The notes: a model not told the origin generated them from the sequence alone. Numbered from the stretch's first letter, positions 1-5,421 are shown. The stretch: DNA of 8,155 nt from Holosporales bacterium (GCA_031270515.1 JAISXM010000019.1:1-8155), one strand, 5' to 3'. Made by a program: numbers and translations.

Positions 1-289
1 CTACGCTACCCGTTTCCCTTCGCTCCACCCGCAGATCAGCTCTTCCGTTTAATGTATTTCGGAACTCAATCGCTTCACGCTTTCGCATTTCGGCTCTAAA
101 ACTTTCTGTCCTACGCTTAACGCTGGTGTTACCACTTCGCGCCCAAAGACTCGATACGGACTGGTGGCTAGCCTTTGTCCGACGGGTTTACCTCCCGTTG
201 TCATACAACAGCTTACAAATAATGCTTTCACATTAAGTGAACTACTCAGATTCGTATTACATACTCTCTCCTTTCTTTTCAAATCGCAC
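1..289 (-). mobile_element. Probable group II intron, 5' portion (partial, runs off left edge)
   Basis: Read on the minus strand, a structured non-coding RNA-like sequence starts with GTGCGATTTGAAA at 289, matching the GUGYG 5' end of group II introns. It contains GC-rich short hairpins such as CGGGAGGTAAACCCG (about 196-182) and several GCGAAAGCGTGAAGCG-like segments, as in intron domain I. The boundary is supported independently. The flanking DNA at 290 upward is the end of a dispersed repeat whose intact copy at 3843 continues past GGTAT with ACC, whereas here it switches to GTGCG. No reverse transcriptase/maturase is visible; it would lie beyond position 1. The short open frames here are incidental. 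The intron class cannot be fixed from this fragment. Another structured RNA is the main alternative. Confidence 0.6.
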
Positions 290-377
290 ATACCTGCCCA
301 TAAAAACAATTTGAATTTTTATCCTCATCCAGGTCTTGCACGATAACGAGTTTCAACTTGTTTGTTATGGGGACTCG
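290..377. repeat. Palindromic dispersed repeat, copy 1 (interrupted by the intron)
   Basis: The left arm is ATACCTGCCCATAAAAACAA and the right arm ends CTTGTTTGTTATGGGGACTC. The arms are near-complementary and separated by a loop of about 35 nt. The copy closely matches the one at 3843-3938, except that the outer end of its left arm is cut off at 289/290 by the intron-like sequence and its right end lacks the final GGTATA. Confidence 0.8.
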
Positions 378-520
378 GTTTAGTGGCTATTTTTTACTAC
401 GGTTAAAAAGTGTGCGATTCTCAAAGGACTAGAAACAAAGGGTTCTTATTAAAAATTTTTCGTGAGGACTCCGTGATTTTGCGAGTTAACTGTCTTGATT
501 TTCGTTAGCACTCTGTTACC
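378..520. other. Spacer with no recognisable feature
   Basis: This AT-rich stretch lies between the palindromic repeat and the 47-bp direct repeat. I see no open frame with a ribosome-binding site, no tRNA-like fold and no convincing terminator. Confidence 0.5.
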
Positions 521-612
521 CTGAAGAGTAGATGTCGGCGAAAGGGTGCTCAGCTCATTTTTTGGGGCTGAAGAGTAGATGTAGGCGAAAAGGTGTTCCG
601 CTCATTTTTTTT
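521..612. repeat. 47-bp direct repeat, two copies
   Basis: Two tandem copies (521-567 and 568-612) share CTGAAGAGTAGATGT, then GGCGAAA and a GCTCATTTTTT tail, with a few substitutions and indels. They end about 20 bp before the tRNA. The T-runs resemble terminators, but no stable stem precedes them, so the role is unknown. Confidence 0.85.
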
Positions 613-632
613 GCCGTCAGCTGATATTAAAT

Positions 633-707
633 GGTCACATAGCTCAGAGGTAGAGCACTGCGTTCACATCGCAGGTGTCACAGGTTCGATCCCTGTTGTG
701 ACCACCA
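633..707 (+). tRNA. tRNA-Val (anticodon CAC)
   Basis: This is a complete cloverleaf of 75 nt. The acceptor stem pairs GGTCACA with TGTGACC. The D stem is GCTC/GAGC with loop AGAGGTA. The anticodon stem is CTGCG/CGCAG with loop TTCACAT, so the anticodon is CAC, reading GUG valine codons. The variable loop is GTGTC and the T arm is ACAGG-TTCGATC-CCTGT. The discriminator base is A and the CCA end is encoded at 705-707. No clear promoter is seen; the region just upstream is the 47-bp direct repeat. The CCA end is also the first three bases of the downstream tandem array. Confidence 0.96.
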
Positions 708-818
708 TAACTTCAGTCAACAGCGCCACCATAGCTTCAGTCAACACAACTGCCACATAGCGTCAGTCAACACAACGCTCCATAGTGTCAGTCAACACAA
801 CTGCCACATACGTCAGCA
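705..818. repeat. Degenerate tandem array, about 4.5 units of 21-27 bp
   Basis: Units start at about 705, 726, 753, 780 and 804 and share CCA(C)CATAGC, then TTCAGTCAACACAACTG, with small indels. On the minus strand the units at 804 and 780 encode the C-terminus of the small membrane protein and its stop lies in the 753 unit, so the array seems to have grown by copying the end of that gene. It ends exactly against the tRNA 3' end and lies where the plus-strand tRNA and the minus-strand pntAB transcripts converge. Confidence 0.85.
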
Positions 819-948
819 TTAAACCAACGCAAAACACCACAAACTTTGTCTCCCCCAGGGGCAGCCAATGGTCGCCCCGCACAAATCTCCAGTATCCTTG
901 TAACAACGCAATGGCCACTGTCAACGAAATGACCAAAATCAAGCTCAT
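763..948 (-). CDS. Small two-helix membrane protein coupled to pntAB
   Basis: The product is 61 residues of unrecognised family. Two hydrophobic segments are visible, about residues 2-20 and 35-52, joined by a polar loop with Trp and Arg (RFVRGDHW). This suggests an integral inner-membrane hairpin. The start codon overlaps the stop of pntAB in ATGA (945-948), so translation is probably coupled, which is the main evidence that it is real. This is the place where pntB, a protein of roughly 460 residues, would normally follow, but the sequence does not resemble the PntB N-terminus. The last residues (TDTMERCVD) are encoded by the tandem repeat array, so the tail may have been altered by repeat expansion. 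It may be a truncated remnant of a larger gene. Confidence 0.6.
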   Translation of the reverse strand: MSLILVISLTVAIALLQGYWRFVRGDHWLPLGETKFVVFCVGLMLTYVAVVLTDTMERCVD

Positions 949-1370
949 TTCGTTTCTGACGGGGCCTTCTTCTTAAACATGCGCAACATACGATGCGTAA
1001 TCACGAACCCGCCAAATATATTGACGGACGTAAGCAATATCGCGCCAAACGACAACAACCGCGCAGATGCGCCCATCGCGCCCATCGCCAATACTGCGCC
1101 CACGATGATCACGCTGGATATTGCGTTCGTAACGGCCATCAGCGGCGAATGCAACGCCGGGGTCACGTGCCACACAACGTAGTATCCGACAATGCACGCC
1201 AGCACAAAAACAGCAAACAGAGTCAAGAAGTCGCTGTGCCCTGTTGTCGATTGAAGCACGTGGTCTGCCATTGCGCGAATGCTGTGAACTTGGGTTGTGA
1301 TTAATCGCAAATTCTCAATGACGTCATCCGCCTTCGACACAATTGCGCTTGCTCCTGCTGGTATGTTCAT
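945..1370 (-). CDS. pntAB: NAD(P) transhydrogenase subunit alpha, part 2 (PntAB), membrane domain
   Basis: The product is 141 residues, the usual length for the separate membrane part of the alpha subunit of proton-translocating transhydrogenase. This inner-membrane enzyme couples proton entry to hydride transfer from NADH to NADP+. About 45 N-terminal residues precede hydrophobic segments at roughly 47-67, 83-97 and 102-124. Conserved family stretches are visible: LACIVGYYVVWHVTPALHSP, LMAVTNAISSVIIVGA and NIFGGFVITHRMLRMFK. The start at 1370 has an excellent AAGGAG six bases upstream. The usual neighbours pntAA (NAD-binding part) and pntB are both absent: a Myb remnant lies upstream and a 61-codon gene downstream. 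The enzyme can work only if the other subunits are encoded elsewhere. The family call is firm; activity is inferred. Confidence 0.93.
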   Translation of the reverse strand: MNIPAGASAIVSKADDVIENLRLITTQVHSIRAMADHVLQSTTGHSDFLTLFAVFVLACIVGYYVVWHVTPALHSPLMAVTNAISSVIIVGAVLAMGAMGASARLLSFGAILLTSVNIFGGFVITHRMLRMFKKKAPSETK

Positions 1371-1402
1371 GCGTTGCTCCTTCTGTTCATGCGTTGCTCC
1401 TA
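1365..1402 (-). promoter_or_regulatory. Duplicated ribosome-binding site and start of pntAB
   Basis: A 20-bp tandem duplication repeats AGGAGCAACGCATGAACA, so two identical RBS-plus-ATG units precede the gene, with ATGs at 1390 and 1370. The upstream ATG opens a seven-codon frame (MNRRSNA, 1367-1390) whose TGA overlaps the true ATG as ATGA, so ribosomes from either site could feed pntAB. Confidence 0.7.
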
Positions 1403-1485
1403 TAGCAAAATGTAAAACTCAAATTGCTTTTATGGGGAAGTATAGTGCGCTCGCTGACAAATACTATCATACATCGCACAACCAT
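1387..1485 (-). CDS. Possible 32-codon upstream reading frame before pntAB
   Basis: ATG at 1485 is preceded by AAAGGAG nine bases upstream. The frame encodes 32 residues (start MVVRCMIVFVSERT) and stops at TGA 1389-1387, which overlaps the next ATG in ATGA. Part of it is made of the half palindromic repeat, so the peptide is unlikely to be conserved. It may act only as a coupled leader, or may not be translated at all. Confidence 0.3.
   Translation of the reverse strand: MVVRCMIVFVSERTILPHKSNLSFTFCYRSNA
1414..1444 (-). repeat. Palindromic repeat family, half copy
   Basis: On the minus strand this reads TATACTTCCCCATAAAAGCA then ATTTGAGTTTT, matching the left arm of the family. No partner arm is present. 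It lies between pntAB's start and the upstream reading frame, and its TATACT end could act as a -10 box, but no good -35 box stands at the right distance. Confidence 0.6.
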
Positions 1486-1551
1486 TTACACCTGCTCCTT
1501 TGAATAAGCAAGTTGTTAGAAGCTGTTCGCATGAGGCTTTTCCCGCAAATG

Positions 1552-1656
1552 CAACAACAGCTCGTTGGCAGATCTATTTCCGCAAGCTGAGTGTAAACCG
1601 TGGACACCTGAACAGGAACGATGCAAGATTGTCGTAAGTCGTAGTATTTGCTACAA
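1552..1656 (+). pseudogene. Degraded fragment of a Myb-like gene
   Basis: This short stretch resembles the middle of the intact Myb-like gene that follows. In one frame it reads RWQIYFRKL (about 1564-1590), matching RWNSYLSKQL of the intact protein. After a frame shift it reads KPWTPEQERCKIV, matching RPWTPEDEQKVL. The nucleotide core CCGTGGACACCTGA (1598-1611) differs by one base from the intact copy. No start, signal peptide or second half is left. This suggests that a neighbouring paralogue or an older tandem copy has decayed. The fragment is short, so chance cannot be fully excluded, but the order and spacing of the matches fit. Confidence 0.55.
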
Positions 1657-1676
1657 GAGGTGAATGCCCTTATCTA
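1648..1676 (+). promoter_or_regulatory. Candidate promoter for the Myb-like gene
   Basis: A -35-like TTGCTA (1648-1653) and a -10-like TATCTA (1671-1676) are 17 bp apart. The inferred transcript start is only about 9 bases before the ATG at 1692, so the leader would be very short. The match is weak. Confidence 0.3.
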
Positions 1677-1691
1677 AGTAGACGGAACATT

Positions 1692-2525
1692 ATGCGCGTC
1701 TTTTGTATTTTTATGTCCCTGTCCATATTTGGAATGTTTCCTTGTAGAGCATCCACACAGGACAGTAATGTGCGTGAGTTGGTCGCACGTGCGCAAGATA
1801 TCCAAGCCGGAATCGAGCAAATTCGTCCTGCATATGCGCTTTATATCGAACACCAACGAGCGCTGGCTTTGTGTCATCAACAAATCAGTGAGATAAATCT
1901 ATCAACAATAAAACAACGAAATGGTGGAACAATACCAAGCCTACCTATTCGACTTCCATTTTCGAAAGACGATGATTTGGTATTACAACACCTCGTCGAT
2001 ATATATGGTTGCTCTCAGTGGGATAGAATTGCCGTGATTATGCACAGATCGCAACGTCAATGTAGAGAGCGTTGGAATAGTTATCTATCTAAGCAATTAG
2101 AGCCTAGACCGTGGACGCCTGAGGATGAACAGAAAGTACTCTCTCTTATGAGTGAACTTGGTCCCCGTTGGACACAAATTGGAGCGCAACTTAGTCGCAG
2201 AGGAATCGACGTAAAAAATCACTATAACTCTAGCATGAAAAACGCTAGCACGAGGCCAGCGCCACCTGTGCGTGCTGTACAACCCCCACCCATTACATTA
2301 CCGATGATCCGTAGCGTTGGTTCCGTGCAAGCCGCTCCTAATTTATCTGCCGTGCATCTAAATCATGAGCCTGCAATTGTCGATATTGGCGCAAATCCTG
2401 GCAACAACAAAGCCGTTGAGGTCGATATTTTTGATCCCACTCCTGACAAAGATACGCCAGGTTTATATGAAGATTTTCCAGGAGTTGATCGCGATCAAAG
2501 TGCATTAGGATGGCGAGCGTTCTGA
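1692..2525 (+). CDS. Exported protein with two Myb/SANT DNA-binding repeats
   Basis: The product is 277 residues. Residues 1-20 form a Sec-type signal peptide: Arg, a hydrophobic core (VFCIFMSLSIFGMF), then CRA before the likely cleavage. A helical region (about 24-72) follows. Two Myb repeats come next: repeat 1 at about 90-132 (F90, W110, W128, with QRQCRERWNSYL) and repeat 2 at about 141-180 (W141, W160, Y178, with PWTPEDEQ and KNHYNS). The aromatic spacing is that of eukaryotic R2R3-type Myb proteins, with Phe and Tyr replacing two of the six Trp. The Pro-rich and acidic tail (about 184-277) has no recognised domain. Myb repeats bind DNA in the family; here the signal peptide implies export, so a host-directed effector is inferred. 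No good RBS is seen before the ATG. Target and function are unknown. Confidence 0.88.
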   Translation: MRVFCIFMSLSIFGMFPCRASTQDSNVRELVARAQDIQAGIEQIRPAYALYIEHQRALALCHQQISEINLSTIKQRNGGTIPSLPIRLPFSKDDDLVLQHLVDIYGCSQWDRIAVIMHRSQRQCRERWNSYLSKQLEPRPWTPEDEQKVLSLMSELGPRWTQIGAQLSRRGIDVKNHYNSSMKNASTRPAPPVRAVQPPPITLPMIRSVGSVQAAPNLSAVHLNHEPAIVDIGANPGNNKAVEVDIFDPTPDKDTPGLYEDFPGVDRDQSALGWRAF

Positions 2526-2542
2526 AATGTGTTGTTATATGC

Positions 2543-2740
2543 TATTACCTTCCCATAAAAACGATTTGAAGTTTGATCCCAGTTTGTGCTGTGCAATTTA
2601 AGCCTTGCCGTTTTCGTATTGCTATTTAAGCCTTGCCGTTTAAGCCTTGAATGACAGCAACTGTCAAATTGTATTTATGTTTAAGCCTTGCTGTTTAAGC
2701 CTTATATGACAACGACTTTCAAATTGTGTAAAACACGGTG
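2543..2740. repeat. Expanded copy of the palindromic repeat with internal tandem duplication
   Basis: The left end (TATTACCTTCCCATAAAAAC, 2543-2562) matches the family's left arm. Inside, TTTAAGCCTT recurs at 2597, 2625, 2639, 2680 and 2694. A 48-bp block is present twice (2625-2672 and 2680-2727), each copy ending in CAAATTGT like the family's right arm. The element fills most of the gap between the Myb-like and pseudouridine synthase genes. No gene is seen in the gap. Confidence 0.75.
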
Positions 2741-2798
2741 TAAAGTGCTTGCATAACGTTGTACACTTCAGCGTGTTTAGCAAAATTGAGCCCCAGCA

Positions 2799-3749
2799 AT
2801 GTCCTTACGGTTCCAAGAACATATTTACAATGAACGCTTTCCGTCTAGGTTGGACCGATGGCTTAAGCGGACTTACCCTGGCTGCGCTCAAAGCACGATC
2901 GAAAAAAATATTCGTGAACGTTTTATTCGACTAAACGGAGCCAAAACCACCGCGGGCGCAACGCTTGCATATGGCGATGTCGTATCCGTGGAGTTACATC
3001 TTCACCAAAAGATTGAAGCTTCGTGCAAGCATACGCCGCCAAAGGACGTTGCATATGATTTTAGTAAACTTGTGCTGGATGAGACGCCAGAGTTCCTCGT
3101 CATCAACAAGCCATCAGGGCTGGACGTGCAAGGCGGAGCGCATGTGGCGCAGAACATTGACGACTGGCTCAAGGCAAAATCCAACGAATATCGCCTTGTC
3201 CACAGGATTGACAGAGCGACGAGCGGCCTTTTAATTGTCGCAAAAACGTTAAGTATTGCCGTTTATTTAACGAAGATGTTTCGCGAACATCAGATAAAAA
3301 AGCACTATAGAGCCATAGTTTGCGGAAATATAGAACCAAATACTGGACAAATAGAGTTGCCTATATCTATGTGTGCTGGTACGTCCAACGTGATTATCGA
3401 CCCGGAATGCGGCAAAAGTGCGGCCACGCATTACAGGCGCTTGTTCTATAATTCGGGCGGCGATTGGTCGGACGTGGACCTTATGCCACAAACGGGACGC
3501 AAGCACCAGCTTAGGGTGCATATGGCCGCGGTAGGACACCCCATTGTCGGCGATAAGAAATATGGGGCCCCTCTTCAAGCGCCGCCGGCAGGGAAATCTC
3601 TTCAAGCGCCGCCAGCAGGGAAATGCGCCCCCAAAGGCACACTGTTTTTGCATGCGTGGACAATTTCGTTTGCTTGTCCTACGGATTCCGGCGAGGTTAA
3701 GTCTTGGTGCGCGCCTTTGCCGGAGTATTGGCCAATTGAACGCGAATAG
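2799..3749 (+). CDS. RluA-family (RluC/RluD-like) 23S rRNA pseudouridine synthase
   Basis: The product is 316 residues, the normal length for the family, which isomerises uridines in 23S rRNA in the cytoplasm. An N-terminal S4-like RNA-binding domain (about 15-65, from SRLDRWLKRTYPG to GDVVSVE) precedes the catalytic domain. That domain has INKPSGLDVQGG (102-113), the signature LVHRIDRATSGLLIVAKT (133-150) with catalytic Asp138, and TGRKHQLRVHM (232-242). The order S4 then catalytic domain, with LVHRxDRxTSG, suggests RluC, but the exact target uridine cannot be assigned. An odd insertion after GDKKYG is a 27-bp in-frame tandem duplication giving LQAPPAGK twice (259-275) in a region that is normally a short loop. 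An in-frame stop (TGA) lies 12 bases before the ATG, fixing the start; no clear RBS is seen. Confidence 0.93.
   Translation: MSLRFQEHIYNERFPSRLDRWLKRTYPGCAQSTIEKNIRERFIRLNGAKTTAGATLAYGDVVSVELHLHQKIEASCKHTPPKDVAYDFSKLVLDETPEFLVINKPSGLDVQGGAHVAQNIDDWLKAKSNEYRLVHRIDRATSGLLIVAKTLSIAVYLTKMFREHQIKKHYRAIVCGNIEPNTGQIELPISMCAGTSNVIIDPECGKSAATHYRRLFYNSGGDWSDVDLMPQTGRKHQLRVHMAAVGHPIVGDKKYGAPLQAPPAGKSLQAPPAGKCAPKGTLFLHAWTISFACPTDSGEVKSWCAPLPEYWPIERE
3573..3626 (+). repeat. 27-bp in-frame tandem duplication inside the pseudouridine synthase gene
   Basis: Two copies, 3573-3599 and 3600-3626, encode LQAPPAGKS and LQAPPAGKC and differ at only a few bases. They are GC-rich compared with the surrounding coding sequence. 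The reading frame is kept. Confidence 0.9.
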
Positions 3750-3759
3750 AGTGGAACAC

Positions 3760-3846
3760 TATAACAAATAATTTGAATTTTTATCCTCACCGAAGCCTTG
3801 TCTTACAACGAACTTCAGATTGTTTGTTATGGGGCCCCGGGGTATA
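3760..3846. repeat. Palindromic repeat family, copy in tandem with the next
   Basis: This copy begins 11 bases after the pseudouridine synthase stop. The left arm TATAACAAATAATTTGAA pairs with the right arm TTCAGATTGTTTGTTATGGG. The interior is nearly identical to the 3843 copy. Its terminal TATA (3843-3846) is shared with that copy. Confidence 0.85.
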
Positions 3847-3938
3847 CCTGCCCATAAAAACAATTTGAATTTTTATCCTCACCGAAGCCTTGTCTTACAA
3901 CGAACTTCAAATTGTTTGTTATGGGGACCCGAGGTATA
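3843..3938. repeat. Palindromic repeat family, most complete copy (96 bp)
   Basis: The left arm TATACCT-G-CCCATAA-AAACAATTTGAA is complementary to the right arm TTCAAATTGTTTGTTATGGG followed by GACCCGAGGTATA. This gives a stem of more than 20 pairs with small bulges and a loop of about 33 nt (TCCTCACCGAAGCCTTGTCT...). There is no coding capacity. It could work as a bidirectional terminator, a folded RNA or a non-autonomous mobile element. TATA at both ends may reflect a TA-rich target. Confidence 0.85.
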
Positions 3939-3964
3939 TGCAAAAAAATAAAAATAGAACAACA

Positions 3965-3993
3965 TTGTGCAACTCGCATAAAACCTCTAGACT
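3965..3993 (+). promoter_or_regulatory. Candidate sigma-70-type promoter of the MFS gene
   Basis: TTGTGC (3965-3970) and TAGACT (3988-3993) are 17 bp apart, about 30 bp before the ATG at 4025. It lies just after the palindromic repeat pair, so the MFS gene probably has its own transcript. AAGGAAG at 4003-4009 is a possible but distant ribosome-binding site. Confidence 0.5.
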
Positions 3994-4024
3994 TATCTCT
4001 TCAAGGAAGTAGTGCTTCAACGAT

Positions 4025-5260
4025 ATGGATATAGCGAAAGTACCGTCTCAGATATGGATCGTAGGCATTTCGTCAATGCTAATAACGTTGTCTGCTGCAA
4101 TGTTTTTTGGTGTCTTTGGATTATTTTTGGCAGCAATCGGCGTCTCAACCGCCAGCATCGGCGCCATAGAAGGCGTCGTCGAAGGCATAAGCTACGTCCT
4201 CAAAGTAGTGTCCGGGATTGTTAGCGACTACATAAAAAAACGCAAATTAATCCTGTCCATTGGATCCTTTTGCACTGCGCTCTCCAAAGTGATTGCTGCC
4301 CTGTTTGTTTCGTCTAACGCTGTCGTAATCGGGCGGATAATTGACCGCATAGGCAACGGACTGCAAGCCACCCCCAGGGACGCCATCGTCAGCGACTACG
4401 CGCCCAGCAAAATTGTTGGGACGTGCTTTGGAATACGGCAATGCCTCGGCACGTCCGGCTCAGTGCTGGGGGCGCTGCTTTTGTCCGTGTTACTGGGGAC
4501 GTTCCAGAACAACTTCAGACTAGTCTTCACCATCGCCGGAGCCTTTGCCTTGTCCGCATTTGTGCTTGTTGCGCTGTGTGTGCACGACGTAAAAAAAGTC
4601 GAGCCCTTGAGCGACGCTGCAGAATACGAGCCCCCTATGGCGCCGAGGTTCCTGTTTAAAAATGTACTTGAACTGGACCGCGTATATTGGACGCTGATGA
4701 TTGCCGTTGCAATTTTTATGTCATGCCGCATAAGTGAAACGCTTATAATATTGTATGCGAAGAAAACGTTTTCGCTGGAGGATAGCAAAGCGACACGAGT
4801 CATGCTGGTGTACAATATATTCGCGGCGCTGGCGGCGTATTGGACGGGGCGCTTGGGCGACAAGAGAGAGTCCACGAGGTTGATGATTATTGGCACGCTC
4901 ATTACGACAGCGAGCATTACATTTATGGGGCTAGCAACGATCTACGAAGTATTCCTTGGCGGCGTGATGCTGTGGGGAGTGCAGATTGGGGTGATGCAAA
5001 ATGTTTTTTGCTCCGAGATATCCCACATCGTCTCAAAAAACTCGAGAGGCACAGGTTTTGGTATATTCTATTTAATTACGGCGACAAGTATCTTGATCGC
5101 AAACGTCGTGTGCGGGCGATTGATGAACAATGGAGGAGCGCGCGCTTTTGCTTATTGCGCGGTGGCCAGCTTTATTAGCTTTATTGCAATTTTGCTATTA
5201 AGCCGAAGCAAAGTGTGGGTCAACCGGCGGATATCAATGTCAAATCCCGAAAATAATTAG
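4025..5260 (+). CDS. Major facilitator superfamily transporter
   Basis: The product is 411 residues and strongly hydrophobic, with the about 12 membrane segments typical of the superfamily, in the inner membrane. The loop 2-3 signature appears as GIVSDYIKKRK (64-74) and its second-half counterpart as GRLGDKRESTR (275-285). A characteristic stretch follows helix 4: GRIIDRIGNGLQATPRDAIV (103-122). A polar linker (about 188-210) separates the two six-helix halves. The protein is full length, with no break seen. The substrate cannot be read from the sequence; exporters and metabolite carriers both carry these motifs. It stands alone, with repeats on both sides. ATG 4025 is the first in-frame Met; Met18 is a possible alternative start. 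Confidence 0.9.
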   Translation: MDIAKVPSQIWIVGISSMLITLSAAMFFGVFGLFLAAIGVSTASIGAIEGVVEGISYVLKVVSGIVSDYIKKRKLILSIGSFCTALSKVIAALFVSSNAVVIGRIIDRIGNGLQATPRDAIVSDYAPSKIVGTCFGIRQCLGTSGSVLGALLLSVLLGTFQNNFRLVFTIAGAFALSAFVLVALCVHDVKKVEPLSDAAEYEPPMAPRFLFKNVLELDRVYWTLMIAVAIFMSCRISETLIILYAKKTFSLEDSKATRVMLVYNIFAALAAYWTGRLGDKRESTRLMIIGTLITTASITFMGLATIYEVFLGGVMLWGVQIGVMQNVFCSEISHIVSKNSRGTGFGIFYLITATSILIANVVCGRLMNNGGARAFAYCAVASFISFIAILLLSRSKVWVNRRISMSNPENN

Positions 5261-5270
5261 CGGCATAGAG

Positions 5271-5349
5271 CCCCAAACACAAAAAGTTTATCAGTTCGTC
5301 ACCCTGTACTATAAAGACTTCAAATAGTTTATTGTGGAACGTAGTACCT
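5271..5349. repeat. Degenerate copy of the palindromic repeat family
   Basis: It begins 11 bases after the MFS stop. CGTCACCCTGTACTATAAAG followed by ACTTCAAATAGTTTATTGTG parallels the interior and right arm of the 3843 copy. The left arm (CCCCAAACACAAAAAGTTTA) is poorly conserved and the stem would be weak. Confidence 0.45.
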
Positions 5350-5384
5350 GCATGCATATTTGAATCACAGAAATAAAAAAACAT

Positions 5385-5412
5385 TTGACTATGACATCGG
5401 TTCGCGTATACT
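5385..5412 (+). promoter_or_regulatory. Promoter of the LRR protein gene
   Basis: TTGACT (5385-5390) and TATACT (5407-5412) are separated by 16 bp. This is the best sigma-70-like promoter in the window, with a predicted leader of about 33 nt before the ATG at 5452. The gene therefore appears to be transcribed separately from the MFS gene. Confidence 0.65.
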
Positions 5413-5421
5413 TGCAAATAT

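Noticed and set aside
49..346. Two overlapping open frames on opposite strands near the left edge
   Set aside because: They lie in the intron-like RNA and the palindromic repeat, have no ribosome-binding sites and show no protein-like composition.
412..440. A second GTGCGATT on the plus strand that recalls the intron 5' end
   Set aside because: Only eight bases match well. No GGAGGTAAACCCG-type hairpin or other intron domain follows, so it is probably chance.
540..618. T-runs before the tRNA as rho-independent terminators
   Set aside because: No stable GC-rich stem directly precedes either T-run.
705..818. Tandem array as a possible CRISPR
   Set aside because: The units are contiguous, without unique spacers, and are degenerate; they are a simple tandem repeat.
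979..1503. Plus-strand open frames opposite pntAB
   Set aside because: They are antisense shadows of a clearly recognised family gene.
3267..3653. A 128-codon minus-strand frame opposite the pseudouridine synthase gene
   Set aside because: The plus strand carries the conserved catalytic motifs, and the minus-strand product has no recognisable feature.
4396..4917. A 173-codon minus-strand frame opposite the MFS gene
   Set aside because: It is a shadow of the transporter; its apparent hydrophobicity mirrors the coding of membrane helices on the other strand.
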